A stretch of DNA of 64,000 bases from Pseudocercospora fijiensis CIRAD86 (taxonomy: Eukaryota > Ascomycota > Dothideomycetes > Mycosphaerellales > Mycosphaerellaceae): NCBI RefSeq assembly GCF_000340215.1, contig NW_006921551.1, positions 1 to 64,000 on the forward strand, read 5' to 3'. Position numbers and translations under genes: made by a program. This document shows positions 1 to 9,839 of the stretch, in pieces. The notes under the pieces were generated by a model. The model did not search any database, had not been told where the DNA came from, and saw only the letters and a program-made list of their open reading frames with translations. Position 1 is the stretch's first letter. Each line of letters begins with the position of its first letter.

Positions 1-1707
1 TACTCGAGCGCAATCCTCTTCCGATCCGAGAAACCTATATTAATATATTTAAGCACTACCTAGCCGCTATACTACTACTATTAAAAGAGATAGATTATAA
101 GATTAAAGTAATAGAAGGTAAGGAAGTACCCTTTAGCCTACTAAATAACCTTAGTAAAAGAGAGCTAGCTATTCTTCGTAAATACCTAGATAAGAACCTT
201 ACTAATAGGCGGATAAGATATAGCAATAGCCCTACTAGTATACTAATCCTATTCGTTCCGAAGAAGGATAGTAGCCTACGCCTATATAGTAATTATCGTA
301 GGCTAAACGCTATTACTATTAAAGACCGCTATCTACTTCCGCTTATTAATAAGACATTAGATCGCCTATTAGGCGCCTACTTCCACACTATATTAGAGCT
401 AGAGGATGCGTACTATCGCATCCGTATCCGAAAGGATAACGAGTAGAAGATAGCCTTCCGTACTAGTTACAGCTATTTTAAATACTTAGTAATGCCTTTT
501 AGCCTAGCTAATACGCCTACGATATTCTAGTCCTATATTAATAGGGCCCTATCTAGCCTATTAGACTACCTGTATGTTGTCCACCTTAATAATATACTAA
601 TTTATACTTATTTACCTAATATTGCTAACTATTAGGCTACTATTAGAAAGGTGCTTAATCGCCTACGGGCCTATAGCCTATACTATAAGCCTTCTAAATG
701 TACCTTTACTACTAAAGAGGTGCCTTTCTTAGCCTTCTTAGTCTCTACCGAAGGTATTAAGGCTAACCCTAATCGCGTAAAGACTATTACTAAATAGCCT
801 ACGCCTACGACGGTTAAGGAGCTCTAATAGTTCCTTAGTTTTACTAACTTCTACCGTCGCTTTATTAAGGGCTACTTACGCTATGTTTCCTTATTAACTA
901 AGCTTACTAAAACTAAGAACAATCCTTCGAGAGAGCTCCGGTAGACTAATAAAGCATAGGCCGCTTTTAATAGTTTAAAGGGGCGATTTACTACTACCCT
1001 CTTATTATGTTATTTTAAAGCATACAAGCCCCTAAAGATCGAAACTAACGCTTTATAGTATGCTATATCCGCTATTCTCTTATAGTAGTCTACTACCGAC
1101 AACTACTAGTACCCGATTGCCTTCTTCTTAAGGAAGATAATTAATATAGAACGTTGCTACGAGACGTACGAGCAATAGTTATTAGCAATCGTAGAAGCCT
1201 TTAAGCATTAACGGCACTATCTTAATAGTATATAACACACTATAGAGGTCTATACCGACTATAACAACCTTCGTAGAATTACTAAGGTTACTAGGGTTAT
1301 AAGTCGAGAGGCTAGATAGGCCGTCTACCTCGCCGGGTTCGATTTTAATATTCTATATCGGCTAGGCGTTAGAAAACCTACTAATAGACTATCGAGACGG
1401 CCTAATTACGATAGCGAAAGCTAGACTATTAGTTTATTGTTTCCTACCCTATAATATAAGATCGCTATAGATTTTACTATATAGTAGTAGGATAACCAGA
1501 CCTCCGGAAACCGCGCTAGTACGATATAAAAAGTATGTCTCTACTATTTGACTAGTACGCGTATAGAGCGAGAGCTCATATACTAAAGTAGACTATAGAT
1601 ATCCTATAATTAACGGCACTATCTATAGTACTAACGACGATGATACTAATGTAGTTAATCCGGCTACTAGTGCTACTAGATATATATAGTACGCACTACG
1701 TAACTTG
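1..1707 (+). pseudogene. Gypsy family A pol fragment (RT, RNase H, start of integrase)
   Basis: This is a 5'-truncated, RIP-broken pol region of a Gypsy chromovirus. Reverse transcriptase begins at the window edge and shows LSKRELAILRKYL (about 140-190), SLRLYSNYRRLN (about 270-310) and DRYLLPLINKTLDRLLG. The strand-transfer and RNase H region follows at about 750-1300, with PIAFFLRKIIN near 1115 and YLAGFDFNILYRLG near 1325. The same protein is encoded on the minus strand at 36600 to 34930 (Gypsy A'), at roughly 80-90% similarity by eye. Stops are almost all TAG/TAA where A' or the family has Gln or Trp. The match to A' ends at 1707, exactly where the TIR of hAT1 begins, so hAT1 interrupts it. 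I do not see the continuation on the far side of hAT1. Confidence 0.88.
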
Positions 1708-1729
1708 TAGACGCCGTAGTAGTTCGGGT
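1708..1729 (+). repeat. Left TIR of hAT1
   Basis: The first bases pair with the right TIR in the pattern TAGAC-CCG-AGT-GTT-GGTTA. They are followed by a telomere-like GGTTAGGTTAG tract. The same end recurs at 10973. Confidence 0.8.
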
Positions 1730-2047
1730 TAGGTTAGGTTAGTTTACTAAGCTAAAATTCCGGATTAGTTTAGTTCGGTTTGCTAAGAAACTATAGGATT
1801 AGCAGATTCGAACTATAGAATTTATCGGTTTCTAAGAAGTATAAGGATATATACGCAACTTGAAGCATGCCCCTTATAAGACTAGTACTAATAGAATTTC
1901 CGAAAACTTTAATTCTATACGCCTAAGAAAGCATATTATACTATGTATATATACCTAGAGAGTATATAGAGCGCACTATATAGCGCTATATTTTGCGTAT
2001 AGAAACGCTTATAGAGGATACTAAGAACAACTATACTACCTATTACC
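1730..2047. other. Non-coding left end of hAT1
   Basis: I see no ORF here. The sequence is shared with 10995-11291, apart from a short indel near 1835-1860. It may hold subterminal transposase-binding repeats and the 3' UTR of the H3-like gene, but I cannot define either. Confidence 0.5.
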
Positions 2048-2151
2048 TTAGCGAATAAAGACATTCTAGCTAGTAAGAATCTAATCGAGGGCGATAAAAT
2101 CCTTCTATATTATCGTAATACGCCTAGCGTAAATAGCTATAAGTTAGATAG

Positions 2152-2199
2152 CTAAAATAGCATTAGCATAGTTCGAGGGGAGGCAGGAGAGAAATATAT
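2152..2199 (-). other. Predicted intron 2 of H3-like gene 1 (48 bp)
   Basis: The minus-strand sequence begins ATATAT, probably a RIP-altered GTATAT preceded by T, and has GCTAATGC near the 3' end and acceptor TTTTAG. Splicing joins ...IFE-S to I-*-LIAIYARR, matching H3 FEDTNLCAIHAKR without a gap. The same 48-bp intron is at 11396-11443. Confidence 0.75.
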
Positions 2200-2382
2200 A
2201 TTCGAAGATGCGAATTAGGTAGGCTTCTATAGCCTCCTAAAGGGCCTCGATTACGGATCTCTAAAAGCGAAGATCGGCTTAATAGAAGATAGCAATTTCG
2301 CGAATAAGTCGCTAGAAGGGAGCTTTAGGAATAAGGAGCTTATTATCCCTCTAATACCTCCGAATCTTATAAAGGGCTCCGG

Positions 2383-2474
2383 CTAAAGAAGGATTAGTAA
2401 AAAGGAGTAAAGATACTAGCTACGCTGCCGGCTATAGCTACCGGCTATAGCTACCGGCTATAGAGAAAACTTAC
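2383..2474 (-). other. Predicted intron 1 of H3-like gene 1, with 13-bp repeats
   Basis: On the minus strand: donor GTAAGT, three to four tandem copies of a 13-bp CCGGCTATAGCTA-type unit (2428-2463), branch-like TACTAAT and acceptor TTCTTTAG. It splits the Thr codon of the conserved R-x-R-x-G-T motif (A|CC). In hAT2 the intron is 91 bp rather than 92, yet the spliced frame is identical, which supports the model. Confidence 0.85.
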
Positions 2475-2639
2475 TTCCTAAGCGCTATCGACGCTTACTA
2501 CGATTATTACTACTAGTAATAGAAGTACTCGTCGTCGTCTTACGCGGAGTCTTACCTACCGTCGTCTTACGCGGAGCCTTGCCCGTAGTCTACTTTTAAC
2601 TAGCGCGACCGGTAGCGGTACCGGCTATCTTACGTAAAT

Positions 2640-3340
2640 ATACTATATACTTTCTACTAGGTCTAGTTATATTACGACCCTAGGTAGCGGTAGGGCCCTT
2701 CTTACGACTCTTCTAAATTTAGTCGAGTAAATTCGCTATTATAAAAGTCGTCGAATTAGTAAAAAGGTACGTTACGAGGGTATAGAAAGGCGCGCGCGGA
2801 GCGGAGATATAGTAGAGGTAGTAGATATAAAGTATAGAAGTACAGATTTCGACACGAAGATTATATACGGCGAGAGGGGTAGTAACGCGGTATCGCTAAG
2901 CAACTAAGTAAGCTTCGCGTAAGCCCGTAGTAGAGTAACGTTATAGTAAGCAAAGAAGGTAGGTACGGCTAAAAGAGGTAGGAACGGCAAACTTTAAAAT
3001 ATAGCCGGCACCTATAGCCGGTATAGGAAAACGGCAAAAGCCTCCTTTTAATAAATAGTCGGCGTAACAAAGGTAGCCTACTATAATATAGGTATTTTTA
3101 GTAGTTCGATTAGATTCTAAACTAGCTTTCTCGCCTAGAAATAGAAATACCTATCCGCCGTATAGTAAAACGGCGACTCGCTTTATAGGGAGAATCTAGC
3201 AAATTCTACCTAGCAATACTATAATACTATATATACTAGGTTTCTAATTCGTACCCTAGATCTAGGTAGGGCGCGGAGTTGAAATAAGAGGTATAGCCGG
3301 TATATATAGCCGGCAAAGGATATAGAAAGAAGCCTCCTCC
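2640..3340 (-). other. Possible unknown ORF between the two H3-like genes
   Basis: One minus-strand frame is open except for RIP-type TAG/TAA codons and reads, in order, KPSIYSIIVLLGRIC, KRVAVLLYGG*VFLFLGEKA, TYIIVGYLCYADYLLKGG, then APFYTLVTYLFTNSTTFII. It contains two 13-bp repeat clusters (3001-3024 and 3295-3315), which mark introns elsewhere in the element, so it may be a multi-exon gene. I recognise no family; it does not match H4, H2A or H2B. It could also be non-coding. A part (to 12247) is shared with hAT2. Confidence 0.35.
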
Positions 3341-3524
3341 TACTAAAAAGCCGGCCTATCTAGGGAAACCTACCGTAGTATAGATATTCCCTAGTAATAC
3401 GATTAATAGAGAATTAGAGAGCGCTAATAGAAAAGGAGAAGGAGAAGGTATTAAAAGGCTTACGCTCCGAGAGGGGCCGTTCGCCGGGTAAGCGATTAGT
3501 CTAGTTACTAAATACAAATCCTAA

Positions 3525-3962
3525 TTATTCCGCTATAAATCGACGCCGAATCTTAGCTAGAAGCTATAGATCTTTTTATTAAAGAGTAACCCGCTTCGTA
3601 TAGATAGCAAGAAGGTTAGAAAGCTCTAACTCGTTTATAAGAAATGCCTCTAGAGCTTCCTAAAGAGTACTAATCGCCTTAGCCGTAAATCGTATATCGT
3701 ACTTAAAATCTAATATAATTTCTCGGACGAGTCGCTAGAAAGGAGCCTTAGGGATTAAAAGCTCCGTCCCCTTTTTATCTTAGAATTTCCGGATCTCGCG
3801 AAGGGTAATAGTACCTAGTTTAAATCGCCGGCTTTTACCCTTTTTCCTTATAGAAGAATAACTCTTCTTTATGATAGTCTTCGTCCGCCTACTTTTTTCT
3901 CCTACTTTAGCCGAAGCCGCCTTGTTTTTAATACTATTTTACGAGGATCCCCCTTCCTTTAT
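3525..3962 (-). pseudogene. Histone H3-like gene 2 in hAT1 (intronless)
   Basis: On the minus strand, from a putative RIP-altered ATG (ATA at 3960-3962) to TAA at 3525-3527, there are exactly 146 codons without an intron. The tail is Lys/Arg-rich (NKAASAKVGEKSRRTKTIIKK) and runs into RRFKLGTITLREIRKF, the counterpart of H3 RYRPGTVALREIRRYQ. The core then shows LLIPKAPF*RLVREIILDF (alpha 1 region), DIRFTAKAISTL*EALEAFL (alpha 2) and LLAIYTKRVTL**KDL*LLAKIR (loop 2, alpha 3 and C-terminus). The positions of KRVT and KDL follow H3 without gaps. Five or six internal stops fit CAG/CAA to TAG/TAA changes. It is clearly different from H3-like gene 1 in tail, intron content and core residues, so the element carries two H3 paralogues. 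The start is the least certain part. Confidence 0.88.
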
Positions 3963-3989
3963 ATACACTACGAATAGTCCTCCTCTTCC

Positions 3990-4300
3990 GATATCTCGTT
4001 CTCGCTATAGTCTTTCCGTACTTAGCGTCCTTTACCCTTACCCTTTTTTAAGTTCTTAAGGTATCTTTATACGCGTTCGGGCGACGAGGGTATATCGGTA
4101 GTACCTAGAAACTCTCTAAGCCTTTAATCGTAAAAAGATATTAAATGCCTCTTACCTTCTAAACTAAATAGTCTTCTATTAAACCGTTTTAGTAGGCCCT
4201 CGTTAGATTCGTAATTAGTATAGTCGCTATAGGGAGAGGAGGCGGCCGACTTAGTAAGGCCCGAAGAGCCGAATCCGTAAGGTATATTTATATTTTAGAA
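3990..4300 (-). pseudogene. ORF fragment upstream of H3-like gene 2, function unknown
   Basis: A minus-strand frame reads PYGFGSSGLTKSAASSPYSD, then RFNRRLFSLEGKRHLISFYD, DIPSSPERV and an acidic NEISEEEDYS stretch, with stops only of the RIP type. Its frame is offset by one from H3-like gene 2. It could be a separate small gene, or a 5' exon giving the H3-like protein a long N-terminal extension. No domain is recognised. Confidence 0.35.
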
Positions 4301-4480
4301 TATAAGGAAAGGGAAGAAGGAGAGGAAGAGCGAATAGAGATTTAGAAATAGTAGTAGGCGAGCGGGGTAAGTTGCTATAGCAACTACTCTATTTAGGAAT
4401 TTAAAACATACTAGGAACGTATGCCGGCTATATACGCCGGCTATATACGCCGACTATAAGGTTAGTTATATATAGAAACT
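4300..4480. other. Gap after the transposase with one 13-bp repeat cluster
   Basis: This short interval lies downstream of the hAT transposase C-terminus. It contains GCCGGCTATATAC-type repeats at 4421-4452 and no recognisable coding sequence. It may be intergenic or an intron. Confidence 0.4.
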
Positions 4481-7400
4481 CTAGTAAATATAGCTATTTA
4501 CCGGTTATACCTACTAGCTATATTACCTTCTACGTAAACGCTTTACCTCCTTTAAGTCGCCCTTAGCCTATATATACTTCCGCTTCTCGACCTATAGTCG
4601 CCTTCTACCTCCGCTCTCCTCCTCTTCGTTATCGCTAATAAGGGTCTCGCTTAAACTAAATTTCGCATTTTCTTTACGCTCCTAAGTTTCTTCGATTTTA
4701 AGCTTTTCTAATTAGTCGATAAGCTCCTTTAATAAGATATATAGTATCTTACCTCGGCGACTCTAGTAGAGGAGGTAGTATCGGAATACTATAATAGATT
4801 CGAAGGTAGTAGGCGAGTATATTCGATTAAACCGGCCTTAGTAACGAGCGATACTAAAAGATCTCTTATAGCCTATACCTACGCTCGGAATAGCGAAGAC
4901 GTCCTAGGCGATCGAAGGTATCGTTAGAAACTTAGGCTCTAACCGCTATTATATAGCGAGAATATCGTCTCCGAATTCGTCTTAAAGACCGGTAAGATCT
5001 AAATATTATTAGCCCTCTTTCCGAGCCTATAAGTTTAGTACTTACTTACGCTCCGATAGAGATCGAACTCTTCTTTATTAAGTATAGAACTAACTTACTC
5101 TTCTACCTCTACTTCCTACTTACGAAATAGGTAGAATATCGGAGCCTTCTTAGCCTTCCTTTTCCTAATACGACCTATATTTACACTAGTTTCTTTCCGA
5201 CGCTTACTAAATATCTTTTCTAGAACCTCCTAATATCGCTTAGGCTATACCTTATTAGCCTTCTATTCCTCCTTCTACTAGTATATATCCTTTTTAACTA
5301 GGTTTAGTGAGTATATAACGCCGTAGAGCTCCCCGAACGACTCGAAGGTAGTACTATAATATTTATCTAGCTTAGTATAGGAAGCCTTTATAGCTTTCGT
5401 TATAGCTACTTTCTAAGGGACGCTCTTCCTAGCTAGCTTAGCCGCGAGTTCTTTAAGCTTATTAAAGAGCTAGTTATAGTATATAAAGATAAGGTAGATC
5501 GTCGGTCCTCGGGTTCTTCTAATCGTAGTAGTAACCTTTACGTAATGTTTTCTAATATCTACGAGATACTCTACTTAGCGCTATTCGGCGGGTATAAGCG
5601 CGAGCTACTTAATACCCTTAGCATTCTAATAGAGCTCGAGAGCGGTACGTAAAGTATATCCCCTCGTAAGTATATAGAAAGTCGAATCGAGTTAGGTCTT
5701 AATATCTTAGGTAAAACGGAGTAGGCGCTAAGGAGGCCGCTTTTGCTATCGCTTATTCTATACGATATTCTAAGTATCGACTTTAGGGCGCTCGATAAGG
5801 GTCTTTTAAATGGCCTCGAATTAGTTATATCTCTATAAGCTTAAGTTCGTATAGATTGCTAGACGACGAAGCTAGAAAAAGAGAGTTAATACTATTCTAG
5901 GTTGCCGGCTATAGGTACCGGCTATAAGTGCCGGCTATAAGTGCCGGCTTCGGATAAAGGTTATACCTTATATAAAACGAGAGCGAGGCTCTCTACCTTA
6001 TCCTATTTTATTACCGTAACGAGTTTCTCGACTCTCGACTTTACTTTACCCTTATCTAGGACCTTCTATTACTTGTCGTTCGATAGTGCAATTTTAAGCG
6101 TCTTAAAGAGGGCTCGGATCGCGGTTTAAACTATATAAGCGAGATAGGGAAACTTCCGTAGGGATATAACCGCTAATATCGGCTCCTATTCTATAGAGCC
6201 GTTAGGGTTTCTTTTCTTAACTAAGGGTCCTTATTATCTTCCGGGTCCTACGTATCCGAAATCGTAGTAAGCTTAATATTAGGAAGATTAAGCTAGATTA
6301 TAGACCTTGTAATCTCGTCTATATAGTCGATCCTATCGGTACTATTAGTTATTTCGAAGACTAATATAAGTAGACAGTATATATAACGCCTTATATAATG
6401 TTCGATTATTACTAGCGTTGTCTATAGTAATCGAGATTAGTTTCGTAGTTACGCTAACCCTATCTATTACCGTATAGACAAGCTTCGCTATATCCTAACT
6501 AGTATAGGAACCTAGAATTTCTAGGAATCCGATTAGCATTTCCTAGAGTTTCTAATCCGAATTAATAAAGTATAGTATAATAGAGAGGAAGGAGGCCCTT
6601 ATAGTCCGGCTTAACTAGCTATCGATAGTAATAGCTACTCGGCGAGTATTACGGAGAATCTTCCGAATATCGTCTAACGTAGCCTCTTTATTCTTCTCGA
6701 ATATAGTACGCTACGTAGTCGCGCCTAGAAATGTAGAGGGGTACTTTATAAGATATAGGTATATCTTCTATATAGAATCCCTTTCGAAGAAGTCTTCTAG
6801 AAGACCGTTTATAGCTAACATTTCGTTTACTAGTTGCTTAAAATCTTCGGGGGAGAAATCGGAAGCCTTTAATACTTAAGCTTCCTTCTACGTAGCCTAT
6901 AAAAACTAGTAGTATTTATAGGGTTAAGTTAAGGACCCTCTAGCTATAGCTAGCAGCTATAGCCGGTAGCTATAGCCGGTAGCTATAGCCGGCAGCTACG
7001 GTCGGTATATTTAGAAGACGTACCTCTTTCTTAAACGCCGTATCTACCTTAACCCTTACCTCCCCTTAAGATTCCCGATACCGTTTAGAACGGAGATAGT
7101 TAGTAGGCGATAAATTCCTATCCCTTAGCTTCGGGTATTTTAAGATCGAACTATAGAATTTATAGACAATTACTAGTTAACCTTTTAGATACGAACTCGT
7201 ATTACGGTATAATGCCCCCTCCGTAAAAAATTTCTAGAATGTGTCTATTCGATCCTTACTACCCTATCGCATCGAGTCCTTCTATAGTTTATACTCCCTT
7301 AAACGTAAGTAAAAAGGGAACTATATCTTATAGATCTATTAATTAAACTGCTTAGTATACTCGGGTTTCTAAAGATACGCCTAGCTAGCCTTTTCGAAGA

Positions 7401-7700
7401 TATCCGGGTTAATACTTAATGTTCGTATCTCTTCGAATAACCTTCTTCTTAGACTCTATAAAGGTAAGGACCGGACGGTAGTACCCTATAACGAAATCCT
7501 ACTACTAGGTTACGAAGAGGATAAATCTAGCCTTAATCGTCGTCTAGTACTCGATAGGCTCGAAGGTAAGTATATAGCCTCGTCTCGACGTCGTTACGAT
7601 CTAGTTCGTATACTAGACTATCTCGCCTATCGTCTCGTAGTTACTCTTCCTAGTATAGCGCCTAATATATATATAATATCGTTCGTTATATTTTAAAGTT
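4480..7700 (-). pseudogene. hAT-superfamily transposase, copy 1
   Basis: Coding is on the minus strand and parallels the plus-strand copy at 30000-30644 plus 61883-64000. In order it shows a region with FEPIEYQTTIKARF (near 7580), AIAIDS*LSR (the hAT 'LDGW' first-Asp region, near 6620), ITIDNASNN (the hAT D-N region, near 6440), a C-terminal region with AAKLAKKSVP and LDKYYRTTFKSFGELYGVTYL (about 5450-5300), and DVFAIPS-SFSIARYQGRFNRIYSP (about 4900-4800), the hAT C-terminal dimerisation segment. Introns with 13-bp repeats lie near 5880-5960 and 6945-7030. Broken by many TAG/TAA codons. The superfamily assignment is firm; the clade is not determined. Confidence 0.85.
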
Positions 7701-7749
7701 TTATACGGAGAGGTTAAGAGTAGTAGATATATACTAGTAGTTATAGGGA

Positions 7750-9250
7750 AACACCCTTTCTTTTATAGTATCGTATAGTTAGGAATAGCTAGGTAGTAAG
7801 TATATAGCTACCTTTTTTTGTTTCCTAGCTACCCTAGCTACCCTAAATACCTAATTTTTTTCTTAGCTACCTTAGCTAACCGAATTTTTCCCTTTTATAC
7901 GACGGTTCTCTCCTACTAACGGAATAGAGCTGCTATAGCAATCGAGCTTGTTTTTAGTCTTAATCCTTCCTCCTTTAGCGTAAGATACTCGATAAGCAAA
8001 TGCTCGGGCCGAGTCTAACTACGAAACCTATATCTAACTAATACCTCCTTTAACTAATCCTACTTCTCGAACTCCCTCCGCTTCTTAGTAAAGACCTTAA
8101 AGAGCGAACGAGCTTCGTTAGGCGACTACGGAGTAGTCGAGATAAAGCCGTATTACTAAAGTAGGTAATTACTAGGAACCTTATATAGAGGTCGAGAGAA
8201 ATCTAACGGGAAACTATCCTATTAGTAGCTTAGATTCCGGATATAAGCCCTCTCTACTAGAGTAAAGATTTTATATAGTAACGGTACTCTTCCCTCGGAA
8301 ATCGCTTTCTATTCGACTATTAGTATCTACTAGCTACGAATACCGGCTATAGCTACTAGCTATAAAACACTTACTTTTACGTCCTCTACCTCGAGTAATA
8401 CCTTCGCCGCTCTAAGATATCTAGCCTCTATATTATTAATCGTAAGATATTTTTCCTTTATCCTCGTAAAGGCGTTCCTCTAATACTTATAAAGAAATCT
8501 CTACTCTATATCGAGGATATAAAGACGACTAGCCTTAATTCCAATCTTCGTAAGCTTTTCGTAGTGGCTTTAACGATAATTATCTAGATTAATAGGAGTT
8601 ATGCCTTAGACCTTTACTAGCGCCTCGTCTCTTTCGCTATACTTAATTTACTTCTAGCCCTTATCGTCTATAGCGTTAGGCCCTAAGACTACGCCTATAA
8701 ATAGATCGACGTATAGTATCTCCTTACTTTTTTAGTCCCGTTATTTATAGTAATAAGCTCTTACGTAGCATCTAAAGTCTAGTATTACTACTCTCGGCTA
8801 TCTAAATATCTCCGTTATTATCGATCGTATCGATAGAGGTAGTAGGAATAGGTCTAAATAGTGTTAGTTACCGATTTCGAGAAAGGATACCGGCTACGCT
8901 ACCGGCTATATATGCCGGCTATAGCTACCGGCTATATTAACTTACGCTAGTAGAAATTGCTCCTCGAAAACTAGCCGTAATTGTTTCCTCCTCTAAGCCT
9001 TCTCCTAGCTTATCTTCTACTTCTAACCTTCGCTCTTTTTAATAGGCGCTAGCTATCGGTAGAATGCCTCGTTACGCGCCTTCCTTCTCTTATCCTTAGC
9101 TCTTTTATCCTCGCCTATATTATCCTTCCTCTCGCGATCTCGTATAGAATTTTTCTTTATAGAGTACTCTTCTTTAGTCTTACGCTTTTTTTTAGATACT
9201 AAGGTAAAACAAACTCGCGTTCTTTACTATCTTCTATTTAGCGCGCGGCG
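7750..9250 (-). pseudogene. Uncharacterised coding region upstream of the hAT transposase, copy 1
   Basis: The minus-strand coding matches the plus-strand copy at 28440-29900. It contains a Lys/Arg/Glu-rich start (SKKKRKTREEYS), VDLFIGVVLGPNAIDNKG, SYYEKLTKIRIKASRLYILD and RPEHLLIEYLTLKEEGLRL. Introns marked by 13-bp repeats sit at about 8338-8410 and 8870-8960. It may be the N-terminal part of the transposase gene or a separate accessory gene; I recognise no domain and cannot choose. Confidence 0.5.
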
Positions 9251-9839
9251 CGCTTCTATCTTGCTATTTAAAGGAGAAGGGGGGGAGGGGGGGGGGTATA
9301 GCGTCGATAGTTATTATAGGTATAGAAGAGGAAGAAGATAAAAGGTATAAGAATATCGCGAAGCCCTAATTGTTACTACCTACGTAACGTTATCTAGGTA
9401 AGCTTTTATAACTACGGTAACTACGCCCTAGTAACGGTAACTACGCCCTAATAATAGTAACTACGACCTAGTAACGGCAATCGCTATTATTAAAGCAATC
9501 GCGGGCGGGGTAAATATAATCTAGTTGCTGTAAAAGCCGGCAATAATAGCCGGCAGTCGGGTAGGAGTATACTTATAATAAAATTAATATAGTCTCTCGC
9601 TACTACGACCTATTAACGGCAATGCCTATAGTTAAGGCATCCGCGAGCGACCTAAATATAACCTAGTTACTATTATAGCCGGTAATAGTAGCCGGTAGTC
9701 GGATAAGAGTATATTTATAATAAAACCGACATAGTCTCTAGTTCTAACTAGGAATCTATATAGTTTAGAAAAACTAACCCGGAACTAGGGAGCTAGTTTG
9801 CCGCTAAGAAACTAAACTATATACGTTTTATAGTTCGTA
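9250..9839. other. Repeat-rich terminal region of hAT1, possible 5' regulatory region
   Basis: It holds a G-tract (about 9279-9296), a ~20-bp direct repeat GGTAACTACGCCCTAGTAAC about three times (9410-9480), two ~120-bp direct repeats (about 9490-9600 and 9610-9730), and 13-bp-like GCCGG motifs at 9530-9556 and 9682-9700. The arrangement is conserved in hAT2 (27960-28440). These are candidates for transposase binding or promoter function, from position only. Confidence 0.5.

Larger units (their letters stand above)
2048..2628 (-). pseudogene. Histone H3-like gene 1 in hAT1 (two introns, RIP stops)
   Basis: On the minus strand, from an ATA that is probably a RIP-mutated ATG (2626-2628) to TAA at 2048-2050, removal of two predicted introns (2383-2474 and 2152-2199) leaves 441 nt, exactly 147 codons; H3 is normally ~136 residues. 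The basic tail contains TTGKAPRKTT (H3 has STGGKAPRKQLA) followed by a near-duplicate VGKTPRKTT. The junction then reads RLGTGALYKIRRYQ, against RPGTVALREIRRYQ in H3. The fold continues with IPKAPF*RLIREIA (alpha 1 region), ADLRF*RSVIEAL*EAIEAYL (alpha 2) and IYARRITII*KDF (loop 2/alpha 3). Internal stops (*) sit where H3-type proteins have Gln, as expected from CAG to TAG. The tail after alpha 3 diverges from H3. This is an H3-family histone fold rather than H4, H2A or H2B. There is no extra loop 1 residue block typical of fungal CENP-A, so I favour a divergent H3 over CenH3. Confidence 0.9.

Noticed and set aside
2428..2463. 13-bp repeat clusters as a CRISPR array
   Set aside because: Units are contiguous with no unique spacers, and the genome is eukaryotic.
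2048..2628. H3-like gene 1 as CENP-A (CenH3)
   Set aside because: Loop 1 has normal H3 length (ADLRF) and the tail has the H3 motif GKAPRK; a CenH3 identity cannot be excluded without a tree but is not favoured.
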